DNA from: SIG307 sp964609025
GTDB taxonomy: Bacteria > Bacillota > Clostridia > Lachnospirales > Lachnospiraceae
Direction: 5' to 3'
NCBI GenBank assembly: GCA_964609025.1
Contig: CAZSQM010000008.1
Location: forward strand, 42,381-106,380
DNA: 64,000 nucleotides
Of this stretch, positions 24,699 through 34,418 are shown piece by piece. Position 1 is the first letter of the stretch. Each line of letters opens with the position of its first letter. Under the pieces are notes generated by a model that was not told the DNA's origin, searched no databases, and saw nothing but the letters and a program-made list of their open reading frames with translations. Position numbers and translations under genes: made by a program.

Positions 24699-26732
24699 CT
24701 ATTCGGTCACCATCCCAACTGATTGTAATTCGACGTTGGATTCAATCTCATTATAAGAAATGACAATCAAATCCGGGTAATAATCCTTGGTAAGACGCTT
24801 AAAATACATCCGCACAATCGGCGAGGTCACGATAATCGGATTCTTGCCGAGATTTTCCAGCTTCTCCGCTTCCTCCTTTACCGACTTCATCAGCCGTTGC
24901 GTCTTTTCCGGCTCCAGCGTGATATACGCCCCCTGCTCCGTCTGCTTTACGGAATTCATAATATCCTGCTCTGCCTTCGGATCCAGCGTTACTACGCTTG
25001 TAGTTTCACCGCCCGGAAAATACTTGTTTGAAATAGCCCGCTTTAACGCCTGTCTGACATACTCCGTCAAAACGTCGGTATCTCTTGTGGTCGGCGCATA
25101 ATCCGCAAGCGTTTCCAGTATGGTTACCATGTCGCGGATGGCAATTCCCTCTCGCAACAGGTTTTGCAGCACCTTCTGCACTTCGCCGATGCCGAGAAGC
25201 TTCGGAATCAGCTCGGTAACCAGTACCTGATTTGCCTCCTGTATATTGTTGATGAGCTCCTGTACCGCCTGTCTGGTCAAAAGCTCGTCCAGATGCGCTT
25301 TAATTACTTCCGTCAAATGGGTCGCAATAATCGACGGCGGGTCTACTACCGTGTAGCCGTAAGACTCCGCACGTTCTCTCTGGCTTTCCGTAATCCAGAT
25401 TGCCGGAAGATGATAGGACGGTTCAAAGGTCGGAATACCGGTAATTTCCTCCTCTACATAGCCCGGATTCATCGCCATATAATGGTCAAACAAAATCTCG
25501 CCTTCGCTCACCGCAATTCCTTTGATTTTGATGACATACTGATTCGGATTGAGCTGGATGTTATCCCGCAACCGGATGGTCGGCACAACGCAGCCGAATT
25601 CCAGTGCAATCTGTCTTCGGATTAACACCACGCGGTCTAACAAATCGCCGCCCTGATTCACGTCCGCAAGCGGTATAATTCCGTAACCGAACTCTAACTC
25701 CACCTGATCCGGTAAAATAATCTCCCGGACATTTTCCGGCCGGCGAATCGGCAAATCCTCCGCTTCCTCCGCCTTTGCCTCCGCTTCGGTCTTTGCCACC
25801 TCGATTTTGGACTGGATACTGCGTCCCACCAAAATGAAAACCACGCCGTAACCGACAAAAATAAATGTCGGTAGCGCCGTTAAAAAGCCTAATACCGTCA
25901 AGCCCGCGCCTACCATGTAAAGCACCTTCGGCGTGGAAAAAAGCTCGCGCATCAGCAAATCGCCCACGTCCGCTTCCTTTGACACCTTTGTTACCATAAT
26001 ACCGGTGGATAACGAAATCAGAAGGGACGGAATCTGGCTTACCAGACCGTCGCCGATGGTCATAATGGCGTATTTCTCCAACGCCGCACTCATTTCCAGC
26101 CCTTCTCTTGTAATTCCCATCACAAGACCGCCGATAATATTGATTGCCGTAATCAAAAGACCGGCCGCCGCATCTCCCTTTACATACTTCGTGGCACCGT
26201 CCATAGAACCGAAGAACGCGGACTCCGCCTGAATCTTTTCACGGCGTACCTTCGCCTCCGCATCGGTAATGGCACCGGTATTCAAGTCGGCGTCAATCGC
26301 CATCTGTTTCCCGGGCATGGCATCCAGGGTGAAACGCGCCTGTACCTCGGATACACGTTCCGAACCTTTGTTGATAACCATAAACTGCACCAGTACCAGA
26401 ATAATAAACACAATAACGCCTACCACCATATCGCCGCCGCCGACGAAATTACCGAAGGCTTCCACGACTTCTCCCGCATATCCCTTCGTTAGAATATTTC
26501 TCGTGGAAGAAACATTCAGGCTGATACGGAATACCGTCGTAAACAGCAAAATCATCGGGAAGGTAGACATATTCAGCACTTCCTGCGAAAACAGGGCATT
26601 AAACAAAATAATCAGCGCAATGGAAATATTAAGCGCCATCAATACGTCCAAAAGAGCGGTCGGCAACGGAATAATCAAAAATATAATTGCAGCAAGAATA
26701 TAAATGCCTAAAAACATATCTGTCTTTTTCAC
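24699..26732 (-). CDS. flhA: Flagellar export gate protein FlhA
   Basis: A 677-residue inner-membrane component of the flagellar type III export gate. About eight hydrophobic segments span residues 10-320, with the conserved cytoplasmic FHIPEP-type loop (LDAMPGKQMAIDADL) near residue 150. A large soluble C-terminal domain (about 350-677) forms the nonameric ring that docks export chaperones. The length is typical. It follows flhB after a 101-nt gap in which no hairpin is obvious. Confidence 0.97.
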   Translation of the reverse strand: MKKTDMFLGIYILAAIIFLIIPLPTALLDVLMALNISIALIILFNALFSQEVLNMSTFPMILLFTTVFRISLNVSSTRNILTKGYAGEVVEAFGNFVGGGDMVVGVIVFIILVLVQFMVINKGSERVSEVQARFTLDAMPGKQMAIDADLNTGAITDAEAKVRREKIQAESAFFGSMDGATKYVKGDAAAGLLITAINIIGGLVMGITREGLEMSAALEKYAIMTIGDGLVSQIPSLLISLSTGIMVTKVSKEADVGDLLMRELFSTPKVLYMVGAGLTVLGFLTALPTFIFVGYGVVFILVGRSIQSKIEVAKTEAEAKAEEAEDLPIRRPENVREIILPDQVELEFGYGIIPLADVNQGGDLLDRVVLIRRQIALEFGCVVPTIRLRDNIQLNPNQYVIKIKGIAVSEGEILFDHYMAMNPGYVEEEITGIPTFEPSYHLPAIWITESQRERAESYGYTVVDPPSIIATHLTEVIKAHLDELLTRQAVQELINNIQEANQVLVTELIPKLLGIGEVQKVLQNLLREGIAIRDMVTILETLADYAPTTRDTDVLTEYVRQALKRAISNKYFPGGETTSVVTLDPKAEQDIMNSVKQTEQGAYITLEPEKTQRLMKSVKEEAEKLENLGKNPIIVTSPIVRMYFKRLTKDYYPDLIVISYNEIESNVELQSVGMVTE

Positions 26733-26833
26733 TGCCGTTCCTCCCTTCTATGTATTTCGGTCCGGTATTTTAACACCACATTTTTTACGCGAGCCTTTTC
26801 TTTGCTCTCTCCGCCTTCCGGCTCCGTTCTTCC

Positions 26834-27970
26834 TTACGCCGCGCCGCCGTGCTTCAGCTTATATACATAGGCCAGCACCTCTGCGGTCATCTGATACAGC
26901 TCCCGCGGTATCTCGCTGTCCAAATCCACATTGTAATACAGCATTCGTGCCAAAGGCTTATTCTCTACAATCGGTATCTGATTCTCTTTTGCTGCTTCTT
27001 TTATTTTTTGTGCCAGATAATCCGCTCCTTTTGCAATTAAGACCGGAGCCTCCGACACCGCTTTGTCATATTTAATCGCACAGGCAAAATGCGTCGGGTT
27101 CGTAATTACGACATCTGCCTCCGGAAGCTTCTGCATCATACGTCGCTGGGACACCTCCCGCATCTTGGACTTGATTCTTCCTTTTACCTGCGGGTCACCC
27201 TCCTGCTGCTTGTACTCATCTTTTACTTCCTGCTTTGTCATACGCAAATCTCTCTTAAACTTCAGCTTCTGGTAAATATAGTCCGCCAGTCCCACTACCA
27301 GATAAAATGCGCTGAGCTTTATCCCCAAATCAATCACAAACTCCCCGATATACACAACCGCCTGCTTCAGCGAAAAATCATATAGGGCAACAACCGCGCC
27401 CGCCGCATCCCGCAGTTCGGAATAAGCAATATAAAAAATCAAGGCGATTTTTGCAACGTCTTTTATCAGTTCAAAAATCTTATCCTTTGAAAAAATCCGC
27501 TTAATGCCGTTCGCCGGGTTAAACTTATTGAATTTCGGCTTTAACGGCTTTGTCGTTACCTGCCATTTTACCTGCACTACATTCACTACAAAGGCCGCGA
27601 CTACCGCTACAATCAGAACCGGCAGGCAGATGACGAGAATATCGATAAGTCCCTTTTTCATAAACTCGGCCGCAATGCCGGGCGTAAAATTCTCCACCGC
27701 ATATACATCAAACACCTGATAAGTTTCGGAAAAACACTCTAAAAAATGCGTACCGATATAGCCGACGGTCACCTTTAAGATAACAAACAACGCCAGCAGC
27801 ATGACTGCGGTAGACATTTCCTGACTTTTTGCCACCTGACCTTCTTTTCTGGCATCGGTCAGTTTTTTCGGCGTAGCTTCCTCGGTCTTATCCGCACCGC
27901 CGCCGTCCGCAAAGAACTGGAGCTGCATCGGAACCAAAAACAGGACTTTTCTTTCTTCTGCCAAAGTCAT
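26834..27970 (-). CDS. flhB: Flagellar export switch protein FlhB
   Basis: A 378-residue export-gate protein that switches substrate class after hook completion. Four hydrophobic segments lie at about 55-75, 105-130, 170-185 and 205-230. The autocleavage motif NPTH is at residues 291-294. The typical clostridial LQFFADGG and KTEEATPKKLTDAR sequences follow a 14-residue extension. The ATG at 27970 has AAAGGAG at good spacing, while the internal Met15 has none, so the longer start is kept. Confidence 0.96.
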   Translation of the reverse strand: MTLAEERKVLFLVPMQLQFFADGGGADKTEEATPKKLTDARKEGQVAKSQEMSTAVMLLALFVILKVTVGYIGTHFLECFSETYQVFDVYAVENFTPGIAAEFMKKGLIDILVICLPVLIVAVVAAFVVNVVQVKWQVTTKPLKPKFNKFNPANGIKRIFSKDKIFELIKDVAKIALIFYIAYSELRDAAGAVVALYDFSLKQAVVYIGEFVIDLGIKLSAFYLVVGLADYIYQKLKFKRDLRMTKQEVKDEYKQQEGDPQVKGRIKSKMREVSQRRMMQKLPEADVVITNPTHFACAIKYDKAVSEAPVLIAKGADYLAQKIKEAAKENQIPIVENKPLARMLYYNVDLDSEIPRELYQMTAEVLAYVYKLKHGGAA

Positions 27971-27999
27971 TCCTTCACGCTCCTTTCAAGGTGTGTGCG

Positions 28000-28779
28000 T
28001 CAGCCTCCGTTTCCGCCCAGATAGAAAATACTTTCCCGTAACATCGACATCATTTCCTGAAAAATCAAATCGGTCACACCGGTAATCATCATCACCATAA
28101 ACACCAATACCACCAGTCCCACAAATACCTTCAGCTGCATACCGATTACAAACATATTCATCTGCGGGGCAACCTTCGCCAAAACCGCCAGAATCGTATT
28201 GACGACCAAAAGACTTGCAAAAATCGGAAGTACAATACGAAAACCGATGACAAAATAGTCCACCATAAACCGTTTCATCAACTGATAAATTCCGCTGTCA
28301 AGCGAAACCGTACCGACCGGAAGCACCTGAAAAGAATCCGTAACGGCACGAATCAGATAATGGTGCATGTTCGTAATAAACAACATCAGCATCACCGCAT
28401 AGGTGTATAAATTACCGGTAATGGTGACCTGGGTGCTTGTAATCGGGTCATACTGGTTCACCATAGAGAAGCCGATTTCCTGGTCAATAATCTGTCCGGC
28501 AAAGGCAAGAATGTAATAAGCCACATTTGCCATAAAGCCCATAATCACACCGGCAAGCATCTCGGAAACCACAATCAGTGCGTATTCTATTGTTGTAGAA
28601 TACTCGATTTCCCGGTACGGAACCACATGAAACACCGGAATGGCAATTGCAATGGCTAAAATTCCCTTTACCCGCATCGGTATATTTCTTAACGAAAACA
28701 CGGGCGCCGATACCATAAATCCGCTGATTCTCACAAGTATCAGCAGGAAATATTCCAAGTGATATAACGAAATTGTCAT
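28000..28779 (-). CDS. fliR: Flagellar export gate protein FliR
   Basis: A 259-residue polytopic membrane protein, one copy per export gate together with five FliP and four FliQ. About six hydrophobic segments are seen. Conserved features include the RISGFMVSAPVF and VSEMLAGVIMGF segments. The start is 2 nt after fliQ, and fliR is followed by flhB as in Bacillus. Confidence 0.95.
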   Translation of the reverse strand: MTISLYHLEYFLLILVRISGFMVSAPVFSLRNIPMRVKGILAIAIAIPVFHVVPYREIEYSTTIEYALIVVSEMLAGVIMGFMANVAYYILAFAGQIIDQEIGFSMVNQYDPITSTQVTITGNLYTYAVMLMLFITNMHHYLIRAVTDSFQVLPVGTVSLDSGIYQLMKRFMVDYFVIGFRIVLPIFASLLVVNTILAVLAKVAPQMNMFVIGMQLKVFVGLVVLVFMVMMITGVTDLIFQEMMSMLRESIFYLGGNGG

Positions 28780-28781
28780 TG

Positions 28782-29054
28782 CTATCCGTTAATGTAATAC
28801 TCAAAATTCAAGCACAGCTCTTTCATCAGCTCCACGGCAAGTCCCATAATCCAGTTTCCCGCAATAATCAGTACCAGAAATACCGCCAAGAGCTTCGGAA
28901 CAAATGTGAGCGTTTGCTCCTGAATGGAAGTCACTGTCTGCAAGATACTTATCACAAGTCCGACAACCAGCGAAACCAGCAGTAACGGCGCCGAAGCTTT
29001 GATGATTGTCACCACTGTCGAAACCAAAAGATCAATTAAAACCGCTTCATCCAT
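28782..29054 (-). CDS. fliQ: Flagellar export gate protein FliQ
   Basis: A 90-residue protein with two hydrophobic helices (about 14-36 and 49-72), the normal size for FliQ. The LLVSLVVGLVISILQTVTSI helix with the QTVTSIQEQTL motif is characteristic. It lies between fliP and fliR in the canonical fliOPQR order. Confidence 0.95.
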   Translation of the reverse strand: MDEAVLIDLLVSTVVTIIKASAPLLLVSLVVGLVISILQTVTSIQEQTLTFVPKLLAVFLVLIIAGNWIMGLAVELMKELCLNFEYYING

Positions 29055-29074
29055 AGCCTCTCGCCTCCTTTTGC

Positions 29075-29914
29075 TTAACCGCCGAACGACTGAAAGGTAC
29101 GCAATACATTCTCAATGACTAACGTCCAGCCGTCCGCCATAATAAACAGCAGAATTTTAAACGGCATCGAGATGGTAGTCGGCGGAAGCATCATCATACC
29201 CATCGCCATCAGCGTGGAAGACACCACCATGTCAATCACAATAAACGGAATGTAAATCAAAAAGCCGATAATAAACGCCGCCCGCAATTCGCTGATAATA
29301 AAGGCCGGAATCAGCACCCACGTCGGAATGTCGTCCGCCGTTTCTACCGTTTCGATTCCCGCGATATTGATAAACAGCGCCAACTCTTCTTCTCTCGTTT
29401 CGGTAAACATAAACTCCCGTATCGGCGCAACGCCGGCTTCTAACGCCTCCTCTGCCGTAATTTCTCCGGCAGAAAGCGGCTGAATCGCTTCCGTATTGAT
29501 TTTAGACAGGGTCGGGGACATAACAAACAGGGTCAAAAACAACGCCAAGCCAATCAATATCTGATTTGGAGGCGTCGTCTGCGTACCGAGTGCGGAGCGC
29601 ACGAAATGCAGTACAATCAATATCCGGGTGAACGAAGTCACCATGATTAAAATCGACGGTGCAAGAGAAATCACCGTCAGAATCAACAGCATCCGAAGCG
29701 TCGTAGCAAGGGAGTTATCCTCTGTGGCGTCACTCGTAACCGTAAAATCCAGCGATCCGACATTGCCGGAAATATCAAATCCGCGTTCTGTCCCGCTCTC
29801 TGCTGCATATGCTGTGTTTTCTGCATGACAAATAAAGGTTAACACACACACTGCAAGGAAAATTCCGATTGAAAGCAGAATTTTATTTAGCTTTTTACTT
29901 CCTTGCATCTTCAT
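29075..29914 (-). CDS. fliP: Flagellar export gate protein FliP
   Basis: A 279-residue membrane protein forming the pore of the export gate. A cleavable signal sequence is evident (hydrophobic about 12-30), then four helices with the family motifs TSFTRILIVLHFVRSALGTQ and PFKILLFIMADGW. The ATG at 29914 has AAAGG upstream and overlaps the end of fliO. A TTG at 29923 and ATG at 29908 are alternatives. Confidence 0.95.
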   Translation of the reverse strand: MKMQGSKKLNKILLSIGIFLAVCVLTFICHAENTAYAAESGTERGFDISGNVGSLDFTVTSDATEDNSLATTLRMLLILTVISLAPSILIMVTSFTRILIVLHFVRSALGTQTTPPNQILIGLALFLTLFVMSPTLSKINTEAIQPLSAGEITAEEALEAGVAPIREFMFTETREEELALFINIAGIETVETADDIPTWVLIPAFIISELRAAFIIGFLIYIPFIVIDMVVSSTLMAMGMMMLPPTTISMPFKILLFIMADGWTLVIENVLRTFQSFGG

Positions 29915-30302
29915 GTTTATCAACCTTTACTTTTAAATCCGATAAAATTTCTTTAAACGACTTTTGCAGACCTGTCGCAGTTTCTTCTCTTATGACGATT
30001 TCGTCCGCTTTCATCTCGGCAATCAGATTCACACTGTCCTTTGTGACCGAAATAACGAAATACCGCGTTCCGATCTGTACAAGCTGCAAATAGCGGTTAG
30101 GTGCCAGCTGGTAAGTTTCTAACGGTTTAAAGTTGCTGTTCCTGCCGCGCTGTATCTGACGTCCGGCAACAAACCGGGTCGTTACGACACAGGCGGCAAG
30201 AATTAAGACAAAAATAACCAAAAGCACCACTAATTCGGCAATGCTCTTCCCAAGTGTACCTGCCATTAAAAGCACTGCCCGATTCAGGAAAGCTGCTGCC
30301 AT
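29895..30302 (-). CDS. fliO: Flagellar biosynthesis protein FliO
   Basis: A 135-residue membrane protein that helps assemble the FliP ring. One hydrophobic helix (about 20-44) is followed by a soluble domain with a basic RNSNFKPLETYQL segment and the YLQLVQIGTRYFVI beta strand pair typical of FliO/FliZ. It overlaps fliP by 20 nt. The family is poorly conserved, so the call rests on both the fold and the place before fliP. Confidence 0.88.
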   Translation of the reverse strand: MAAAFLNRAVLLMAGTLGKSIAELVVLLVIFVLILAACVVTTRFVAGRQIQRGRNSNFKPLETYQLAPNRYLQLVQIGTRYFVISVTKDSVNLIAEMKADEIVIREETATGLQKSFKEILSDLKVKVDKHEDARK

Positions 30303-30320
30303 AAAAACTCCTTCTCCGGC

Positions 30321-30683
30321 TTAGCCTACCGCCTTACGAACAGCTTCCAATACGCGGTCTGCCTGGAACGGCTTTACAATAAAGTCCTTTGCGCCCGCCT
30401 GAATGGACTCGATTACCATTGCCTGCTGTCCCATTGCGGAACACATAATCACATTTGCGGACGGGTCCTTTGCCTTAATCTCCTTTAACGCCTGAATTCC
30501 ATCCTTCTCCGGCATGGTAATATCCATCATTACCAAATCCGGCTTTACCTCGGAATATTTATCAACTGCTACCTGTCCGTTTTCTGCTTCGCCGGCAACA
30601 TTGTAACCGTTCTTTGTCAGAATATCCTTAATCATCATACGCATGAAAGCGGCGTCATCGCAAATCAGAATGTTTTTAGCCAT
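30321..30683 (-). CDS. cheY: Chemotaxis response regulator CheY
   Basis: A 120-residue single-domain receiver that binds the flagellar switch when phosphorylated by CheA. The acidic pair is in ICDDAAFMR, phosphorylation site D54 lies in VMMDITMPEKDG, the threonine/serine position in MCSAMGQQ and the lysine in DFIVKPFQ. It is encoded between fliY, its phosphatase and docking partner, and fliO, as in Bacillus subtilis. Confidence 0.96.
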   Translation of the reverse strand: MAKNILICDDAAFMRMMIKDILTKNGYNVAGEAENGQVAVDKYSEVKPDLVMMDITMPEKDGIQALKEIKAKDPSANVIMCSAMGQQAMVIESIQAGAKDFIVKPFQADRVLEAVRKAVG

Positions 30684-30738
30684 AGTACCTCTCCAATCTT
30701 TAAATTGTAATTCGCCTGACTTATTTTATACAGCGTTG

Positions 30739-31899
30739 CTACTTGATTACTTCGGTAACTCGGATACCGAAAGCCTCCTCAATTACAACTACCTCTCCCT
30801 TAGCTACATACTTGCCGTTGACTAATACGTCAATCGGCTCACCTGCCAACCTGTTTAGTTCGACAATGGTGCCCGGTGCAAAATCCAGTATCTCCTTAAT
30901 GGACTTACTGGTTCTGCCGAGTTCTACCGTTACTTCGAGCGGAACATCCAACAAAAGGTCGATGTTCTCCGTCTGCAACAGCGGACTCTGTACCGGCTGG
31001 AATGCCTGAAACTGCGCCGGGGCAATATTGACATCCTGTACCGGCGGCATCGCATACGGCATTGCCGCCTGCGGTGGCATCATTCCCTGCATCTGTGCCA
31101 TTGTCATTGTATTTAAATCCTGCATCGGTGCCGCCGCCTGTTGCGGAACCGGTGCCGGCTGGGGTGCTGCTTTTGGTGCCGGTTCCGGAGCCTTTTCCGG
31201 TGCCGGCGCCGAGGCTGCCGCCTCGTCGTTAATAAACTTTTTATACAAACTTTTCGCAAATTCAATCGGATACAGCTGCATTAACTCACTGTCGATTAAG
31301 TTACCGATTTCCATGCGGAAGGAAACTTTTACAAACTTATGTTTTAAGAAATCCTCCATGTCTGTCTGTACCATTCCGTCGTTTAAGTCGACCAGACTTG
31401 CCGTAGGCGGACTGATATCTATCTTCGTTTCAAACATGGAAGACAGCGACGTGGAGGAGGCTCCCATCATCTGGTTCATTGCCTCGCTGATGGCGCTTAA
31501 GTGCAAATCATTCAACTCCACATCCGTATTGGAGCCGTCGCCTCCCATCATAAGGTCAGCAATGATTTTAACATCCTTCTCCTGTAAAATCAATATATTT
31601 TTTCCGTTCAGACCTTCCTTATAAGAAATCTGAATGAATACGCAAGGCTTTGCATACTGCTTTGACAAATCCGACCATTCGCAGATGGAAACCGTCGGCG
31701 TCGAAATGTTTACTCTCTGGTTCACCAGCGCAAACAATGTCGTTGCGGAGGAACCGAGGCTGATATTGGAAATCTCGCCGATGGCATCCTTTTCCTCCGG
31801 GGTCAGCAACTCGTCCGACGAATCCGCAGCCGGCTCATCTCCCATATCCATGCCGCTGAACAAAGCATTGATTTCTTCTTGTGATAACATTCCGTCCAT
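30739..31899 (-). CDS. fliY: Flagellar motor switch phosphatase FliY (FliN domain)
   Basis: A 386-residue C-ring protein. The N-terminus has a short CheY-binding-like peptide (SQEEINALFSGM), then a CheC-like phosphatase domain (about 30-215) with two intact active sites, IGEISNISLGSSATTL and ISEAMNQMMGASSTSL. A Pro/Ala/Met/Gln-rich linker (about 225-295) follows, then a C-terminal FliN domain (about 305-386, VELGRTSKSIKEILDF). It follows fliM by 4 nt. Two complete phosphatase sites predict CheY-P hydrolysis at the motor. Confidence 0.95.
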   Translation of the reverse strand: MDGMLSQEEINALFSGMDMGDEPAADSSDELLTPEEKDAIGEISNISLGSSATTLFALVNQRVNISTPTVSICEWSDLSKQYAKPCVFIQISYKEGLNGKNILILQEKDVKIIADLMMGGDGSNTDVELNDLHLSAISEAMNQMMGASSTSLSSMFETKIDISPPTASLVDLNDGMVQTDMEDFLKHKFVKVSFRMEIGNLIDSELMQLYPIEFAKSLYKKFINDEAAASAPAPEKAPEPAPKAAPQPAPVPQQAAAPMQDLNTMTMAQMQGMMPPQAAMPYAMPPVQDVNIAPAQFQAFQPVQSPLLQTENIDLLLDVPLEVTVELGRTSKSIKEILDFAPGTIVELNRLAGEPIDVLVNGKYVAKGEVVVIEEAFGIRVTEVIK

Positions 31900-31903
31900 G
31901 CGC

Positions 31904-32881
31904 TTATTCCTCCCTCACGATACTTGAGATTTTTACCGCGTATGTGTCCGAGGACGAACCCGGCAGAGCCGTAAACTTCCATATATTTCCGACAAACACA
32001 TTCAACTCATCTTCCATCTTTGTATCTAACTTAATAATGTCGCCTTTTTGCATATTGATAAAATCATTCACCGAAATCGTACTTCTTCCCAGCACCGCCT
32101 TCACCGGAACCTTTGCCTTGGCAATCGCAATCTCGATAAACTCCTTGTAAACCTCGTCATCTTTGAGCTTTGCGGAGGAATACCATGATTTCGTATTGAG
32201 CTTGTCGATGACCGGCTCCAGACAGCCGTAGGGAAGACAAATGTTTAACATTCCTTCCGTATTGCCGATTTTCACATTCAGCGTAACAATGGATACCGTT
32301 TCGTTCGGCGCTATCATCTGGGCAAACTGACAGTTCGTTTCGATTCGCGTCAGACGCGGCATCAGCGATACCACATTCTCCCACGGGTCATGCAGCAGAT
32401 TCGTAATAATCGTAAAAATCCGCTCGATAATTACCAGCTCGATTTCCGAAAAATCCCTTGATTTATCAAGAGGAAGTCCCGGACCGCCGAGCATACGATC
32501 CACAATGGCAAAACCCAGATTATCGGAGAGCTCGATAATGATATTCCCCTCCAACGGCTTAAAGTCCACAATACCAAGCAACACCGGATTGGACAGTGCG
32601 TTCGTAAACTCGGAATAAATGACCGCCTCCGAATTCATTACCTCCACGTTCACCGTCTTTCTTAAATATGCCGGCAAATGTGTAGACAATAATCTTCCGT
32701 AATGTTCAAAGATAATTTCCAGTGTACGGAGGTGTTCTCTGGAAAACTTTGTAGGACGCTTAAAGTCATAGTTTTTTACCTGCTTCTCTGTTGTGCCTTT
32801 CATTTCTTCCGCGTCTATTTCACCGCTCGAAAAAGCCGCAAGCAGGTCATCTATTTCCTTTTGGGATAAGACATCACCCAT
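31904..32881 (-). CDS. fliM: Flagellar motor switch protein FliM
   Basis: A 325-residue C-ring protein. The N-terminal CheY-P-binding peptide is seen as LSQKEIDDLLAAF. The middle CheC-like domain (about 45-230) includes the GGPG motif (MLGGPGLPLD), and the C-terminal domain (about 245-320) resembles FliN. The start follows GGGAGGTTTCGGT. Its stop is 4 nt before fliY. An 82-nt gap upstream may hold an internal promoter. Confidence 0.96.
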   Translation of the reverse strand: MGDVLSQKEIDDLLAAFSSGEIDAEEMKGTTEKQVKNYDFKRPTKFSREHLRTLEIIFEHYGRLLSTHLPAYLRKTVNVEVMNSEAVIYSEFTNALSNPVLLGIVDFKPLEGNIIIELSDNLGFAIVDRMLGGPGLPLDKSRDFSEIELVIIERIFTIITNLLHDPWENVVSLMPRLTRIETNCQFAQMIAPNETVSIVTLNVKIGNTEGMLNICLPYGCLEPVIDKLNTKSWYSSAKLKDDEVYKEFIEIAIAKAKVPVKAVLGRSTISVNDFINMQKGDIIKLDTKMEDELNVFVGNIWKFTALPGSSSDTYAVKISSIVREE

Positions 32882-32963
32882 ACCGAAACCTCCCTACGCA
32901 ATAGACGAATTTCTTTGTCTACTAACATAATAACACATATTGTTCAAAAAATCATCAAAAATT

Positions 32964-33470
32964 TTAATTTACTGCAATAACACTTAATGTTGCTTCGATC
33001 ACACAATCCGACTGAAAGATTTCCTGAATTTTCTCCAGCGTATCTTTGTTGATATCCTCCGCGTACCCGGAAACCTCCGTCGCCGTATAATCCTTTAAGA
33101 CGCTGCTTACCGCTGCGACAATCTTATTCTCCTTGCTTTCAATCAGCGGCTGTACGGTCTTGTAATCGTCATGCTTTTTGTTTAAGGTGATGGTAATACT
33201 TACCTGCGCAAGGCTCGGCTTGTCACCGACTGCCTTTAAATTAATCATTTTATCGGTAAACGTATATTCTTCCTGATCCCCCGGTGCAATTTCCCCGTAA
33301 TTCTTTCCGATATTGGACTCCGTTTCCAGCTCCACCGCCGCCACAATCTTTTCAATCAGGGCGTCCGTCCGCTTTGCCTTCGGAATCACCGTAAAAATCA
33401 GTACCGCCGACAGGGTCAGGTTAATCAGGGTGGCTGCCAGTATCACCACTGCGAGCATATTCTTTTTCAT
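32964..33470 (-). CDS. fliL: Flagellar basal-body protein FliL
   Basis: A 168-residue single-pass membrane protein that rings the stator and supports torque. The membrane helix is at about residues 6-27 (VVILAATLINLTLSAVLIF), followed by an external domain with the SITITLNKKHDDY strand common in FliL. It lies between motB and fliM. The sequence is divergent from proteobacterial FliL, but length, topology and context agree. Confidence 0.85.
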   Translation of the reverse strand: MKKNMLAVVILAATLINLTLSAVLIFTVIPKAKRTDALIEKIVAAVELETESNIGKNYGEIAPGDQEEYTFTDKMINLKAVGDKPSLAQVSITITLNKKHDDYKTVQPLIESKENKIVAAVSSVLKDYTATEVSGYAEDINKDTLEKIQEIFQSDCVIEATLSVIAVN

Positions 33471-33521
33471 CTTCTTCTCCTCCTTTATGAAGCGTTCTCC
33501 TCCTGCCTATCCTAAAGAAAT

Positions 33522-34418
33522 CTACCGGTCCGTCGGCATATAAATCCGAAACTCGATTCTGCGGTTTCTGGAACGTCCCTCTTCCGTGGCATTGGTATCC
33601 ACCGGCTCCCTCTCTCCCTTGCCGGAAAAAGAAACCTTCGACGGATCCAGATTCTTTGCCTTAATCAAATACTGTGCCGTTTCTATGGCGCGGGCTGCGG
33701 AAAGATAATCGTTATCCGGATACGGGCCGGACTTAATCGGCACATTGTCCGTATGACCGATAATCTCTATTCCGAACTTATCATACTCCTTTAAAATATC
33801 GCCGATTTTTAACAAAATCGGCTTTGCGTCACTGCGTAACTCCGCCGAATTGGAGGCAAAGAGCACGGAACCCTTTACATCTATTTTAACATAATTATAC
33901 GCCTTGTCCATGCCAAATTCGACATCTTCTCCCAGATTATACCGCTTCGCAAGCTCCAAAACCTCATCGTACACCGCAAAAGCCGCTTCTTCCTTTTGCT
34001 CCTGCGCATACTGCTCCGCCTGCTCCAGCGCCTCAACCTGGCCTTCCAGCTCCGCAACCTTATTCTCATAATACTCCAAAAGCTTTTCCGTATCGCCCTC
34101 GTATTCGTAAATATTCTCTTTATCCTTTTCCGAATCCGACTGCTCTCCCATGGTATTGGTATGCTCATCCAGATTATTCAACTGCGTTGCGCCGTTTGCC
34201 ACGAGATTGCCCTCTCCGAAGAAAGCGCCTCCGGCTTTAAAAATACTGAAGGTGCTTGCAAAGGACTGCGCCATCTCGTTAAACTTTGCCGTATCCACCG
34301 AGGACATGGAAAAGAGCAATACGAAAAAGCAAAGCAACAGATTCATCAAATCACTGAAGGTTGCCATCCACGCCGGTGAACCCGGAGCGGAATCCTCTTC
34401 CTTTTTCTTTCTAGCCAT
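33522..34418 (-). CDS. motB: Flagellar stator protein MotB
   Basis: A 298-residue stator subunit. The single helix (about 20-41) contains the proton- or sodium-binding aspartate D23 in FSDLMNLLLCFF. A linker and coiled coil (about 110-150) lead to an OmpA-like peptidoglycan-binding domain with IIGHTDNVPI and the SAARAIETAQYL segment. The ATG overlaps the motA stop (TAATG). The sequence alone does not decide the coupling ion. Confidence 0.95.
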   Translation of the reverse strand: MARKKKEEDSAPGSPAWMATFSDLMNLLLCFFVLLFSMSSVDTAKFNEMAQSFASTFSIFKAGGAFFGEGNLVANGATQLNNLDEHTNTMGEQSDSEKDKENIYEYEGDTEKLLEYYENKVAELEGQVEALEQAEQYAQEQKEEAAFAVYDEVLELAKRYNLGEDVEFGMDKAYNYVKIDVKGSVLFASNSAELRSDAKPILLKIGDILKEYDKFGIEIIGHTDNVPIKSGPYPDNDYLSAARAIETAQYLIKAKNLDPSKVSFSGKGEREPVDTNATEEGRSRNRRIEFRIYMPTDR

